Part shown: positions 48,601 through 63,600 of the stretch, in pieces
How positions within the stretch are numbered: position 1 is the stretch's first letter
Layout: every line of letters begins with the position of its first letter
Origin: Mesostigma viride
Taxonomy: Eukaryota; Streptophyta; Mesostigmatophyceae; Mesostigmatales; Mesostigmataceae
Length of the DNA stretch: 64,000 bases
NCBI GenBank assembly: GCA_009746045.1
Contig: RPFO01000080.1
Span: forward strand, 5,795,339 to 5,859,338
Direction: 5' to 3'
Translations under genes and position numbers: made by a program
Notes under the pieces: model-generated
Databases searched by the model: none
What the model saw: the letters and a program-made list of their open reading frames with translations, nothing else
Told to the model about the DNA's origin: nothing

Positions 48601-51600
48601 GGCCCACAGGCCCACAGGCCCACAGGCCCACAGGCCCACAGGCCCACAGGCCCACAGGCGCACAGGCGCACAGGCACACAGGCACACAGGCACACAGGCA
48701 CACAGGCACACAGGCCCACAGGCCCACAGGCCCACAGGCCCACAGGCCCACAGGCCCACAGGCCCACAGGCCCACAGGCCCACAGGCCCACAGGCCCCCA
48801 GGCCCAGGCCCACAGGCCCACAGGCCCACAGGCCCACAGGCCCACAGGCCCACAGGCCCACAGGCCCACAGGCCCACAGGCCCACAGGCCCACAGGCCCA
48901 CAGGCCCACAGGCCCACAGGCCCACAGGCCCACAGGCCCACAGGCCCACAGGCCCACAGGCCCACAGGCCCACAGGCACACAGGCACACAGGCACACAGG
49001 CACACAGGCACACAAGGCACACAGGCACACAGGCACACAGGCACACAGGCACACAGGCACACAGGCACACAGGCCCACAGGCCCACAGGCCCACAGGCCC
49101 ACAGGCCCACAGGCCCACAGGCCCACAGGCCCACAGGCCCACAGGCCCACAGGCCCACAGGCCCACAGGCCCACAGGCCCAGGCCCACAGGCCCACAGGC
49201 CCACAGGCCCACAGGCCCACAGGCCCACAGGCCCACAGGCCCACAGGCCCACAGGCCCACAGGCCCACAGGCCCACAGGCCCACAGGCCCACAGGCCCAC
49301 AGGCCCACAGGCCCACAGGCCCACAGGCCCACAGGCCCACAGGCCCACAGGCCCACAGGCCCACAGGCCCACAGGCCCACAGGCACACAGGCGCACAGGC
49401 ACACAGGCACACAGGCACACAGGCGCACAGGCACACAGGCACACAGGCCCACAGGCCCACAGGCACACAGGCACACAGGCACACAGGCACACAGGCACAC
49501 AGGTGCAAAGGCACACAGGCCCACAGGCACACAGGCACACAGGCACACAGGCCCACAGGCACACAGGCACACAGGCACACAGGCACACAGGCACACAGGC
49601 ACACAGGCACACAGGCACACAGGCCCACAGGCACACAGGCACACAGGTGCAAAGGCACACAGGCCCACAGGCACACAGGCACACAGGCACACAGGCACAC
49701 AGGCACACAGGCACACAGGCACACAGGCCCACAGGCCCACAGGCACACAGGCACACAGGTGCAAAGGCACACAGGCACACAGGCACACAGGCACACAGGC
49801 ACACAGGCACACAGGCACACAGGCACACAGGCACACAGGCACACAGGCACACAGGCACACAGGCACACAGGCACACAGGCACACAGGCACACAGGCACAC
49901 AGGCACACAGGCACACAGGCACACAGGCACACAGGCACACAGGTGCAAAGGCACACAGGCCCACAGGCACACAGGCACACAGGCACACAGGCACACAGGC
50001 ACACAGGCACACAGGCACACAGGCACACAGGCACACAGGCACACAGGCACACAGGCACACAGGCACACAGGCACACAGGCACACAGGCACACAGGCACAC
50101 AGGCACACAGGCACACAGGCACACAGGCACACAGGCACACAGGCACACAGGCGCACAAGGCACACAGGCACACAGGCACACAGGCACACAGGCACACAGG
50201 CCCACAGGCCCACAGGCGCACAGGCCCACAGGCACACAGGCACACAGGCACACAGGCACACAGGCACACAGGCACACAGGCGCACAAGGCACACAGGCAC
50301 ACAGGCACACAGGCACACAGGCACACAGGCACACAGGCACACAGGCACACAGGCACACAGGCACACAGGCACACAGGCACACAGGTGCAAAGGCACACAG
50401 GCCCACAGGCACACAGGCACACAGGCACACAGGCACACAGGCACACAGGCACACAGGCACACAGGCACACAGGTGCAAAGGCACACAGGCCCACAGGCAC
50501 ACAGGCACACAGGCACACAGGCACACAGGCACACAGGCACACAGGCACACAGGCACACAGGCACACAGGCACACAGGCACACAGGCACACAGGCCCACAG
50601 GCCCACAGGCCCACAGGCCCACAGGCCCACAGGCCCACAGGCCCACAGGCCCACAGGCACACAGGCACACAGGCACACAGGCACACAGGCACACAGGCAC
50701 ACAGGCACACAGGCACACAGGCGCACAGGCACACAGGCACACAGGCACACAGGTGCAAAGGCACACAGGCACACAGGTGCAAAGGCACACAGGCCCACAG
50801 GCACACAGGCACACAGGCACACAGGCACACAGGCACACAGGCACACAGGCACACAGGCGCAAAGGCACACAGGCCCACAGGCCCACAGGCCCACAGGCCC
50901 ACAGGCCCACAGGCACACAGGCACACAGGCCCACAGGCCCACAGGCACACAGGCACACAGGCACACAGGCACACAGGCACACAGGCACACAGGCGCACAA
51001 GGCACACAGGCACACAGGCACACAGGCACACAGGCACACAGGCACACAGGCCCACAGGCCCACAGGCCCACAGGCCCACAGGCCCACAGGCCCACAGGCC
51101 CACAGGCCCACAGGCCCACAGGCCCACAGGCCCACAGGCCCACAGGCACACAGGCCCACAGGCACACAGGCCCACAGGCGCACAAGGCACACAGGCACAC
51201 AGGCACACAGGCCCACAGGCCCACAGGCCCACAGGCCCACAGGCCCACAGGCCCACAGGCCCACAGGCCCACAGGCCCACAGGCCCACAGGCCCACAGGC
51301 CCACAGGCCCACAGGCCCACAGGCCCACAGGCCCACAGGCCCACAGGCCCACAGGCCCACATGCCCACAGGCCCACATGCCCACATGCCCACAGGCACAC
51401 AGGCACACAGGCACACAGGCACACAGGCACACAGGCGCACAAGGCACACAGGCCCACAGGCCCACAGGCCCACAGGCCCACAGGCCCACAGGCCCACAGG
51501 CCCACAGGCCCACAGGCCCACAGGCCCACAGGCCCACAGGCACACAGGCACACAGGCGCACAAGGCCCACAGGCCCACAGGCCCACAGGCCCACAGGCCC

Positions 51601-54600
51601 ACAGGCCCACAGGCCCACAGGCCCACAGGCCCACAGGCCCACAGGCCCACAGGCCCACAGGCCCACAGGCGCACAGGCGCACAGGCGCACAGGCACACAG
51701 GCACACAGGCACACAGGCACACAGGCACACAGGCCCACAGGCCCACAGGCCCACAGGCCCACAGGCCCACAGGCCCACAGGCCCACAGGCCCACAGGCCC
51801 ACAGGCCCACAGGCCCACAGGCCCACAGGCCCACAGGCCCACAGGCCCACAGGCACACAGGCGCACAAGGCACACAGGCACACAGGCACACAGGCACACA
51901 GGCCCACAGGCCCACAGGCCCACAGGCCCACAGGCCCACAGGCGCACAGGCCCACAGGCCCACAGGCCCACAGGCCCACAGGCCCACAGGCCCACAGGCC
52001 CACAGGCCCACAGGCCCACAGGCCCACAGGCCCACAGGCCCACAGGCCCACAGGCCCACAGGCCCACAGGCCCACAGGCCCACAGGCCCACAGGCCCACA
52101 GGCCCACAGGCCCACAGGCCCACAGGCCCACAGGCCCACAGGCCCACAGGCCCACAGGCCCACAGGCCCACAGGCCCACAGGCCCACAGGCCCACAGGCC
52201 CACAGGCCCACAGGCCCACAGGCCCACAGGCCCACAGGCGCACAGGCACACAGGCACACAGGCCCACAGGCACACAGGCACACAGGCACACAGGCACACA
52301 GGCACACAGGCACACAGGTGCAAAGGCACACAGGCCCACAGGCACACAGGCACACAGGCACACAGGCCCACAGGCACACAGGCACACAGGCACACAGGCA
52401 CACAGGCACACAGGTGCAAAGGCACACAGGCACACAGGCACACAAGGCACACAGGCACACAGGCACACAGGCCCACAGGCCCACAGGCCCACAGGCCCAC
52501 AGGCCCACAGGCCCACAGGCACACAGGCACACAGGCACACAGGCACACAGGCACACAGGCACACAGGCACACAGGCACACAGGCACACAGGCACACAGGT
52601 GCAAAGGCACACAGGCCCACAGGCACACAGGCACACAGGCACACAGGCACACAGGCACACAGGCACACAGGCACACAGGCGCACAGGCACACAGGCACAC
52701 AGGCACACAGGCACACAGGCACACAGGCACACAGGCACACAGGCACACAGGCACACAGGCACACAGGCACACAGGCACACAGGCACACAGGCACACAGGC
52801 ACACAGGCACACAGGCACACAGGCACACAGGCACACAGGCACACAGGCACACAGGTGCAAAGGCACACAGGCCCACAGGCACACAGGCACACAGGCACAC
52901 AGGCACACAGGCACACAGGCACACAGGCACACAGGCACACAGGTGCAAAGGCACACAGGCCCACAGGCACACAGGCACACAGGCACACAGGCACACAGGC
53001 ACACAGGCACACAGGCACACAGGCACACAGGCACACAGGCACACAGGCACACAGGCCCACAGGCCCACAGGCCCACAGGCCCACAGGCCCACAGGCACAC
53101 AGGCACACAGGCACACAGGCACACAGGCACACAGGCACACAGGCACACAGGCACACAGGCGCACAGGCACACAGGCACACAGGCACACAGGTGCAAAGGC
53201 ACACAGGCACACAGGCACACAGGCACACAGGCTCACAGGCACACAGGCACACAGGCTCACAGGCACACAGGCACACAGGTGCAAAGGCACACAGGCCCAC
53301 AGGCACACAGGCACACAGGCACACAGGCACACAGGCACACAGGCACACAGGCACACAGGCGCAAAGGCACACAGGCACACAGGCACACAGGCACACAGGC
53401 ACACAGGCGCACAAGGCACACAGGCACACAGGCACACAGGCACACAGGCCCACAGGCCCACAGGCCCACAGGCCCACAGGCCCACAGGCCCACAGGCCCA
53501 CAGGCCCACAGGCACACAGGCCCACAGGCCCACAGGCACACAGGCCCACAGGCACACAGGCCCACAGGCGCACAAGGCACACAGGCACACAGGCACACAG
53601 GCCCACAGGCCCACAGGCCCACAGGCCCACAGGCCCACAGGCCCACAGGCCCACAGGCCCACAGGCCCACAGGCCCACAGGCCCACAGGCCCACAGGCCC
53701 ACAGGCCCACAGGCCCACAGGCCCACAGGCCCACATGCCCACATGCCCACAGGCCCACATGCCCACATGCCCACAGGCACACAGGCACACAGGCACACAG
53801 GCACACAGGCACACAGGCGCACACAGGCCCACAGGCCCACAGGCCCACAGGCCCACAGGCCCACAGGCCCACAGGCCCACAGGCCCACAGGCCCACAGGC
53901 CCACAGGCACACAGGCACACAGGCACACAGGCACACAGGCGCACAAGGCCCACAGGCCCACAGGCCCACAGGCCCACAGGCCCACAGGCCCACAGGCCCA
54001 CAGGCCCACAGGCCCACAGGCCCACAGGCCCACAGGCCCACAGGCCCACAGGCGCACAGGCGCACAGGCGCACAGGCACACAGGCACACAGGCACACAGG
54101 CACACAGGCACACAGGCACACAGGCACACAGGCACACAGGCACACAGGCACACAGGCACACAGGCACACAGGCACACAGGCACACAGGCCCACAGGCCCA
54201 CAGGCCCACAGGCCCACAGGCCCACAGGCCCACAGGCCCACAGGCCCACAGGCCCACAGGCCCACAGGCCCACAGGCCCACAGGCCCACAGGCCCACAGG
54301 CACACAGGCGCACAAGGCACACAGGCACACAGGCACACAGGCACACAGGCACACAGGCACACAGGCCCACAGGCCCACAGGCCCACAGGCGCACAAGGCA
54401 CACAGGCACACAGGCACACAGGCACACAGGCCCACAGGCCCACAGGCCCACAGGCCCACAGGCCCACAGGCCCACAGGCCCACAGGCCCACAGGCCCACA
54501 GGCCCACAGGCCCACAGGCCCACAGGCCCACAGGCCCACAGGCCCACAGGCCCACAGGCCCACAGGCCCACAGGCCCACAGGCCCACAGGCCCACAGGCC

Positions 54601-57600
54601 CACAGGCCCACAGGCCCACAGGCCCACAGGCCCACAGGCCCACAGGCCCACAGGCCCACAGGCCCACAGGCCCACAGGCCCACAGGCCCACAGGCCCACA
54701 GGCCCACAGGCCCACAGGCCCACAGGCCCACAGGCCCACAGGCCCACAGGCCCACAGGCCCACAGGCCCACAGGCCCACAGGCCCACAGGCCCACAGGCC
54801 CACAGGCCCACAGGCCCACAGGCCCACAGGCCCACAGGCCCACAGGCCCACAGGCCCACAGGCCCACAGGCCCACAGGCCCACAGGCGCACAGGCGCACA
54901 GGCGCACAGGCCCACAGGCCCACAGGCCCACAGACCCACAGGCACACAGGCACACAGGCACACAGGCGCACAGGCACACAGGCACACAGGCCCACAGGCG
55001 CACAGGCCCACAGGCCCACAGGCCCACAGGCCCACAGGCCCACAGGCCCACAGGCCCACAGGCCCACAGGCCCACAGGCCCACAGGCCCACAGGCCCACA
55101 GGCCCACAGGCCCACAGGCCCACAGGCCCACAGGCCCACAGGCCCACAGGCCCACAGGCCCACAGGCCCACAGGCCCACAGGCACACAGGCACACAGGCG
55201 CACAGGCGCACAGGCACACAGGCCCACAGGCCCACAGGCCCACAGACCCACAGGCCCACAGGCCCACAGGCCCACAGGCACACAGGCACACAGGCACACA
55301 GGCACACAGGCACACAGGCACACAGGCACACAGGCACACAGGCCCACAGGCCCACAGGCCCACAGGCCCACAGGCCCACAGGCCCACAGGCCCACAGGCC
55401 CACAGGCCCACAGGCCCACAGGCCCACAGGCACACAGGCACACAGGCGCACAGGCCCACAGGCCCACAGGCACACAGGCGCACAGGCACACAGGCGCACA
55501 GGCACACAGGCACACAGGCACACAGGCACACAGGCACACAGGCACACAGGCGCACAAGGCACACAGGCACACAGGCACACAGGCCCACAGGCCCACAGGC
55601 GCACAAGGCACACAGGCACACAGGCACACAGGCACACAGGCACACAGGCACACAGGCACACAGGCACACAGGCACACAGGCACACAGGCACACAGGCACA
55701 CAGGCACACAGGCACACAGGCACACAGGCACACAGGCACACAGGCACACAGGCACACAGGCACACAGGCACACAGGCACACAGGCGCACAGGCACACAGG
55801 CACACAGGCACACAGGCACACAGGCACACAGGCACACAGGCCCACAGGCCCACAGGCCCACAGGCCCACAGGCGCACAAGGCACACAGGCACACAGGCAC
55901 ACAGGCACACAGGCACACAGGCACACAGGCCCACAGGCCCACAGGCCCACAGGCCCACAGGCCCACAGGCCCACAGGCACACAGGCACACTGGCACACAG
56001 GCACACAGGCACACAGGCACACAGGCACACTGGCACACAGGCACACAGGCACACACGCACACAGGCACACAGGCACACAGGCACACAGGCACACTCGCCT
56101 ATAAGCGACATCAGTACACCGGACGGTCATGCCTAGATAGGGATGTACCGGCTGACACAGGTGTGTGACAGGTATGCAGCCTCCAAGGTTACTGGGGCAT
56201 AAGCGCACAGGAGGGCCGGCACATGCGTGTACGCACAGGCGCGCGGACAGACCACACAGGGACATGCGCACACGCACCCCGACACGCAATACATGGAATC
56301 CGCTGTACACCGTCCCTGTCAAGTAGTCGTGTAACCCTAATTGACATGGGGACATGGGTGGGGGTGTTGTTCGTGGCATACATGGCCGGCGGGCCATCGC
56401 CTATGTCGATGGGCGCAATACGACGCAGCTACTATACATACAACCATAAGAAGACTATACCAAATTGCTAGTGCATGCAACCATAAGAAGACTACACCAA
56501 ACTGCTAGTGCATACAACCATAAGAAGACTATACCAAACTGCTAGTGCATGCAACCATAAGAAGACTACACCAAACTGCTAGTGCATACAACCATAAGAA
56601 GACTACACCAAACTGCTAGTGCATGCAACCATAAGAAGACTATACCAAACTGCTAGTGCATAGAACCATAAGAAGACTACACCAAACTGCTAGTGCATAC
56701 AACCATAAGAAGACTACACCAAACTGCTAGTGCATACAACCATAAGAAGACTACACCAAACTGCTAGTGCATACAACCATACGAAGACTACACCAAACTG
56801 CTAGTGCATACAACCATAAGAAGACTACACCAAACTGCTAGTGCATACAACCATAAGAAGACTACACCAAACTGCTAGTGCATACAACCATAAGAAGACT
56901 ATACCAAACTGCTAGTGCATGCAACCATACGAAGACTACACCAAACTGCTAGTGCATGCAACCATAAGAAGACTACACCAAACTGCTAGTGCATGCAACC
57001 ATAAGAAGACTATACCAAACTGCTAGTGCATGCAACCATAAGAAGACTACACCAAACTGCTAGTGCATACAACCATAAGAAGACTACACCAAACTGCTAG
57101 TGCATGCAACCATAAGAAGACTATACCAAACTGCTAGTGCATGCAACCATAAGAAGACTACACCAAACTGCTAGTGCATGCAACCATAAGAAGACTATAC
57201 CAAACTGCTAGTGCATGCAACCATAAGAAGACTACACCAAACTGCTAGTGCATACAACCATAAGAAGACTACACCAAACTGCTAGTGCATGCAACCATAA
57301 GAAGACTATACCAAACTGCTAGTGCATACAACCATAAGAAGACTACACCAAACTGCTAGTGCATACAACCATAAGAAGACTACACCAAACTGCTAGTGCA
57401 TACAACCATAAGAAGACTACACCAAACTGCTAGTGCATGCAACCATAAGAAGACTATACCAAACTGCTAGTGCATGCAACCATAAGAAGACTACACCAAA
57501 CTGCTAGTGCATACAACCATAAGAAGACTACACCAAACTGCTAGTGCATACAACCATAAGAAGACTACACCAAACTGCTAGTGCATGCAACCATAAGAAG

Positions 57601-60600
57601 ACTATACCAAACTGCTAGTGCATGCAACCATAAGAAGACTACACCAAACTGCTAGTGCATACAACCATAAGAAGACTACACCAAACTGCTAGTGCATACA
57701 ACCATAAGAAGACTACACCAAACTGCTAGTGCATGCAACCATACGAAGACTACACCAAACTGTGTAGAGAACCATAAGAATACTACACCAAGGCTGTGCG
57801 CTCACCGGTCCACTTTGGATGCGAGCGTGCCCAACGCCTATCTGTGATCACGCAGTCGTATGCAAGTATCTACCAAGGCTACGCGCTCACCGGTCCAGGT
57901 TCGCGGGCGTGCCCAAAGCCTATCTGTGATCACGCAGTCGTATGCAAGTATCTACCAAGGCTACGCGCTCACCGGTCCAGGTTCGCGGGCGTGCCCAAAG
58001 CCTATCTGTGATCACGCAGTCGTATGCAAGTATCTACCAAGGCTACGCGCTCACCGGTCCAGGTTCGCGGGCGTGCCCAAAGCCTATCTGTGATCACGCA
58101 GTCGTATGCAAGTATCTACCAAGGCTACGCGCTCACCGGTCCAGGTTCGCGGGCGTGCCCAAAGCCTATCTGTGATCACGCAGTCGTATGCAAGTATCTA
58201 CCAAGGCTACGCGCTCACCGGTCCAGGTTCGCGGGCGTGCCCAAAGCCTATCTGTGATCACGCAGTCGTATGCAAGTATCTACCAAGGCTACGCGCTCAC
58301 CGGTCCAGGTTCGCGGGCGTGCCCAAAGCCTATCTGTGATCACGCAGTCGTATGCAAGTATCTACCAAGGCTACGCGCTCACCGGTCCAGGTTCGCGGGC
58401 GTGCCCAACGCGACGCGCTGCAGCACCTTGCGCGTGCTCGCGTGGACGGAGAAGGAGACCCCCTGCGGTGGTGTGTGTGGGGGGGGGACGCGCGCAAGAC
58501 AGGGGCATGGATGTGAGGGGGAGGCGTGCGACAGAGGAGACGCGCTGGCGGACATGGAACGGGGGCATGGGCAGATCGGTAGGTGGGGGAATGGGGGCCA
58601 CCGGTTGTGATGAGGACGTGCATAACGCATCCCATGCGCACACATGCATGCATGGGGGCAAGACAAGGCTACACAGACGCTGACGGCATGCGACCACAGC
58701 ATGTCCTCCCATCTGAAAATGCATGCAGGTACATGTATCGTCGAGGCCACTATCTACATCGTGGGCAACTATCTATATCGTGGGCAACTATCTATATCGT
58801 GGGCCACTATACATCATGGGCCACTACCTCTATCGGGGGCCACGATACATAGTGGGCCACTATCTCTATCGTGGAAGCAAGTAGCAAATAGTAAACTAAA
58901 TGCTGGAGAGCGCCGGGACGCGAAACAACGCGAAACTAGTCTCATGTAAGCTCATTTCAGTAGCAGGCAAATGCATGCTCATAGCTGCCCCAGCTGCCCA
59001 GTGGAAACAAGCTAAAAAATATAATACATCATAAAATAAATAAATGACAGGGCAGGGATGCTGGTAGCTACAAAACGTGCGTGTGGGGCAGGTATGCGGA
59101 CTAGCACCTCAAATACAAAAAATTCCCTCTAGTAGTCTTGCCAGTCAGATGTGCACGCAGGGCAAGACTTTTTCCCGTTTACCATCCTGTTAACCATCCT
59201 GTTTACCATTCTGTTTGCATTGTCGTCAGACCAGAAAAATACCCAGTGGAGGCGCACAAGGCGCCCCCGTAGGCACGCTATCCCGGCCGACCCAGTTGGA
59301 CATACCCGCACAGGACTGCTTCCCCACGTTCCCAGTGGACCATGCACACAGGGCAATGATGCGCTAACGGCTAGCGCACGTACCCAGTTGAACATGCGCG
59401 CAAGGTCGTTGCCGCTGCCCAACGGCACCACAGCCAGGGGGGGGAGCGGCGTCACCCCCAGCGCGGCCAGGGTACCCAGGAGCCACGCAGCTGTGCCGTC
59501 GCCACCCGCCACCTGGCGAGGGGGGCCATGTGCCAGCGTGGCATCAGCGTTGCCAAGAATTAGCGTTGCCATGGAATCAGCGTTGACATGGAATAAGCGT
59601 TGACATGGAATCAGCGTTGACATGGAATTAGCGTTGACATGGAATTAGCGTTGACAAGAATTAGCGTTGACAAGAATCAGCGTTGACATGGAATTAGCGT
59701 TGACATGGAATCAGCGTTGACAAGAATTAGCGTTGACAAGAATCAGTGTTGACATGGAATTAGCGTTGACATGGAATCAGCGTTGAGATAGAAAGCGTTG
59801 ACAAGGACAGGGGAACCGTCATTCAAGAACCATGTCAGGACCCGCATTATGAGCCACAAGCTCCTGGGAATCAGCATAGAAAGCCTTGGTGTGAGACGCC
59901 GGGCGAGGGCAGTATGGGGGCCAGCACAAGCAGCGTGAGAAGCCGGGTCACGGCGCCATGGGGCGGATGGCAGCATCAAACAAGGCAGGGTGGCGAGAGC
60001 GAAATGCGCGACAAGATATGATCTTGTTAAGGTGTGTTAAGGTGTGTTAAGGTGTGTTAAGGTGTGTTAAGGTGTGTTAAGGTGTGTTAAGGTGTGTTAA
60101 GGTGTGTTAAGGTGTGTTAAGGTGTGTTAAGGTGTGTTAAGGTGTGTTAAGGTGTGTTAAGGTGTGTTAAGGTGTGTTAAGGTGTGCTAAGACACCGGAT
60201 CAGGTCCCGTCTTTCGTAGCTCCATAAACATTTGTCGATGTCTTGTAGGATGTGGCATCGTTTTTGATGCATTTCAGTGAAAGATTTGGTACGATACTGG
60301 ATTCGAACACAGGACCTCTTGCATGATTTCGCGACTTTAGGGGTCTCCTGATCCAAAGGCATCCCAAGCTACATCCCAACTGCGAAAAAGCTCTTTACCG
60401 GAGAGCGGTGCAAGTGCGTCCGAAACTCCCGTAGCCCAATATGAACCAACGTATCAAATCTAACTGCTAGCCCCACGGGGGTTAATCTGAGTAGGGAGTA
60501 CTACTCACTGGGTCACGCAACGGCGGAAGCCGTGCAAAGGTGATCCAGGTTGACCACAGCTGTACTCTGGACCTCCACCGCCAACTGAGATAGCACCCTC

Positions 60601-63600
60601 CTGCTACTTGACGGGAACTCGTCATCACATGACTAGCTCTGCAGACCCGCAGACGAGGGCCAAATCCTCCCTACCCACACCCTACTCCCTGGTCAACCAT
60701 GAACGGTGAAATGCTGATGAACTCCGACACCCCCTCGCTTCCCGAACTGCCTGAACAGGTAACCCTACAAGAGGTCACAAACACTCCGACAAAAAGTGGG
60801 CCGGCAAGGCCCCTCCATCCCAAAAGTGATTGCCTCATGATGCTGTTAGCTGCACAGGTCATCACAACCCTCCCCCACAACACACAGACCTACACAAGCA
60901 CATCCTTCCAACCCCCCTCCCCCCTCCCCCATCCCCGCTCCCCGCTCCCACCTCCCCCCTCCCGCTTCTTCCACCTCCCCCCTTCTGACTTCCCTCCGTC
61001 CCCTTTTCCCCCTTCAATCTCTCCCCTCACACAGGCACCACCATGCGCCCCCAGTTCATCGTCCCCCGATTCTCCCACCCACCCACTGAACACAACGCGC
61101 CCCCTAGTCCCCTCCCCCCCTCCCCCCCTTCACCCCCGCCACAGTCACCGCCATGAACTCCCACTTCACCGTTACTCACCACGATGCGCAGCCGCTGCCG
61201 CACGGCCACCGCGATCTCATCCCCCTGCGCCTCAAGCTCGTCAAACCGCTCATACAGCGCGCGCAGCACCACGTCCGGCTTGTACACCGACAGGTCAAAC
61301 ACCTGGTGGACAGTGGCCGGTGGCAAAGGGCAAACGTAGGAAGACGAATGGCTTGCACACCGACCGGTGAATCTGGTGAATGATACCAGATGGGGGATAA
61401 GCAAGGAGGGTTGCCACCGACCGGTGAATCTGGTGAATGATACCAGATGGGGGATAAGCAAGGAGGGTTGCCACCGACAGGTGAATCTGGTGAATGATAC
61501 CAGATGGGGGATAAGCAAGGAGGGTTGCCACCGACAGGTGAATCTGGTGAATGATACCAGATGGGGGATAAGCAAGGAGGGTTGCCACCGACCGGTGAAT
61601 CTGGTGAATGATACCAGATGGGGGATAAGCAAGGAGGGTTGCCACCGACAGGTGAATCTGGTGAATGATACCAGATGGGGGGTAAGCAAGGAGGGTTGCC
61701 ACCGACAGGTGAATCTGGTGAATGATACCAGATGGGGGATAAGCAAGGAGGGTTGCCACCGACAGGTGAATCTGGTGAATGATACCAGATGGGGGATAAG
61801 CAAGGAGGGTTGCCACCGACAGGTGAATCTGGTGAATGATACCAGATGGGGGATAAGCAAGGAGGGTTGCCACCGACAGGTGAATCTGGTGAATGATACC
61901 AGATGGGGGATAAGCAAGGAGGGTTGCCACCGACAGGTGAATCTGGTGAATGATACCAGATGGGGGATAAGCAAGGAGGGTTGCCACCGACAGGTGAATC
62001 TGGTGAATGATACCAGATGGGGGGTAAGCAAGGAGGGTTGCCACCGACCGGTGAATCTGGTGAATGATACCAGATGGGGGATAAGCAAGGAGGGTTGCCA
62101 CCGACAGGTGAATCTGGTGAATGATACCAGATGGGGGATAAGCAAGGAGGGTTGCCACCGACAGGTGAATCTGGTGAATGATACCAGATGGGGGGTAAGC
62201 AAGGAGGGTTGCCACCGACCGGTGAATCTGGTGAATGATACCAGATGGGGGGTAAGCAAGGAGGGTGCGGTGGAGGTTCAGGCAAGCCCTACACCAACGT
62301 CTGGCTCGAATATCGACAGGTCAAACACCTGGTCAACAGTGGGCAAGGGGGATAGGGCCAGGAATAGAGGGGCAGGAATAGGGCGACAGGGATAGAGGGG
62401 CAGGGAGGTAGAATGGGCAAAATGGGGGACCATGCTGGGTTGAGTGTGAAGGGGAAACCCATCGCTGGCACACCAACTGGCCAGACACGTGTGGAAGATG
62501 GTGGTGGTGGGGCCGAACAGTACGAGGTCGGTCCCATGCGCCGCAAGGGTGAGGGTGCACCGGACGTGCGTGATGGTGAAGGGGGAGAGTAAGCCAGGAG
62601 GCACCCAGCAGGTAAGCTCTTCGAATTGTTCGCTAAAGAATGGCCATGGAATGCCCGGTACCCCACCAAGAAGATAGAAGACAGGCACTGGTACAAATAG
62701 AAGACAGGTTCTGGTACGTCTACTCGTGATCATGAGGACTATGTTGGCAATAGGGCATCATGACGTATAAGTCCAGATTTTCTATAATATCCGGAGCGCC
62801 CGGCTCCCCAGCAAACGCGGCGGGCTCACGCACAAGAACGACAGGCCACGGTTCAAGTACCGACAACAACAGCAGAGGAGACAGGGGTAAAACCGCCCAC
62901 AGTGACATCGTTGAACCCTTTTTGGTGCATTCAAAGGAGGTGATCGGGCGCGCCAAGGCACCGTGTGCACATCCTGAGGAGCAAAGGTGCCTCGAGGGGA
63001 AGGGTGAGATGGGGTGGTACCGCTTAGCATGGATGCGGGATGGAAACAAGCTTAGCATGGATGCGGGATGGAAACATCATAACACTGTAGCTCACACTGT
63101 GGTATCCAAGGTCACATCATCCCTGTTCATGAGATCCCAGGCTGCAGGATCCAAGGTCGTATGATCCAGAGGCCTGTGCTGGGCTCCTAGAGTGCCACAC
63201 GCGCACGCTGCGACAGCATCCGCTACGACAATAGCCCTACCCGCATGGGACGTGCAGCAGCAATACTGGTGGGCGCAATGCAGGGCAGCACAGCCCACCT
63301 GGCAGACACTGCAGTTTGAACATTGCCCTCACAACCAGCATTTCCGTGGCGTCACTGGCCCGAGAAATGGATCCCTTACCTGCGCATATCCTATTAATAG
63401 ACACCCCCCCTTACCTGCGCATATCCTATGGTGCCCCTCAGCTTCGTGTTCAGCTTCGGCCCCAGCCTCCCGCCGCTCCTGGAATTGATGAACACGATGA
63501 CGGGGCACTCCGGGATCCGGATCGTGGCACGTGTCCGAGGTGTGGCGCCCTTTCGCCAGAAAAAGTAGGGAGGGATGACGAACTTCTCAAACCCTGGAAG

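Noticed and set aside
46437-56397. Giant overlapping ORFs (up to ~3,200 codons) on both strands
   Set aside because: They arise because the 8-bp repeat has no stop codon in any frame. They have no non-repeat domain, and the region is an intron between DGK exons 4 and 5 with matching splice sites and phase.
56436-57775. CRISPR-like array (regular 37-bp repeats)
   Set aside because: Units are directly contiguous with no unique spacers, the genome is eukaryotic and there are no cas genes. The same holds for the 33-, 57- and 82-bp arrays.
61027-62395. 300-400-codon ORFs over the 57-bp repeat
   Set aside because: Repeat-driven open frames in an intron. The minus frame merely reads through real exon 2 at one end.
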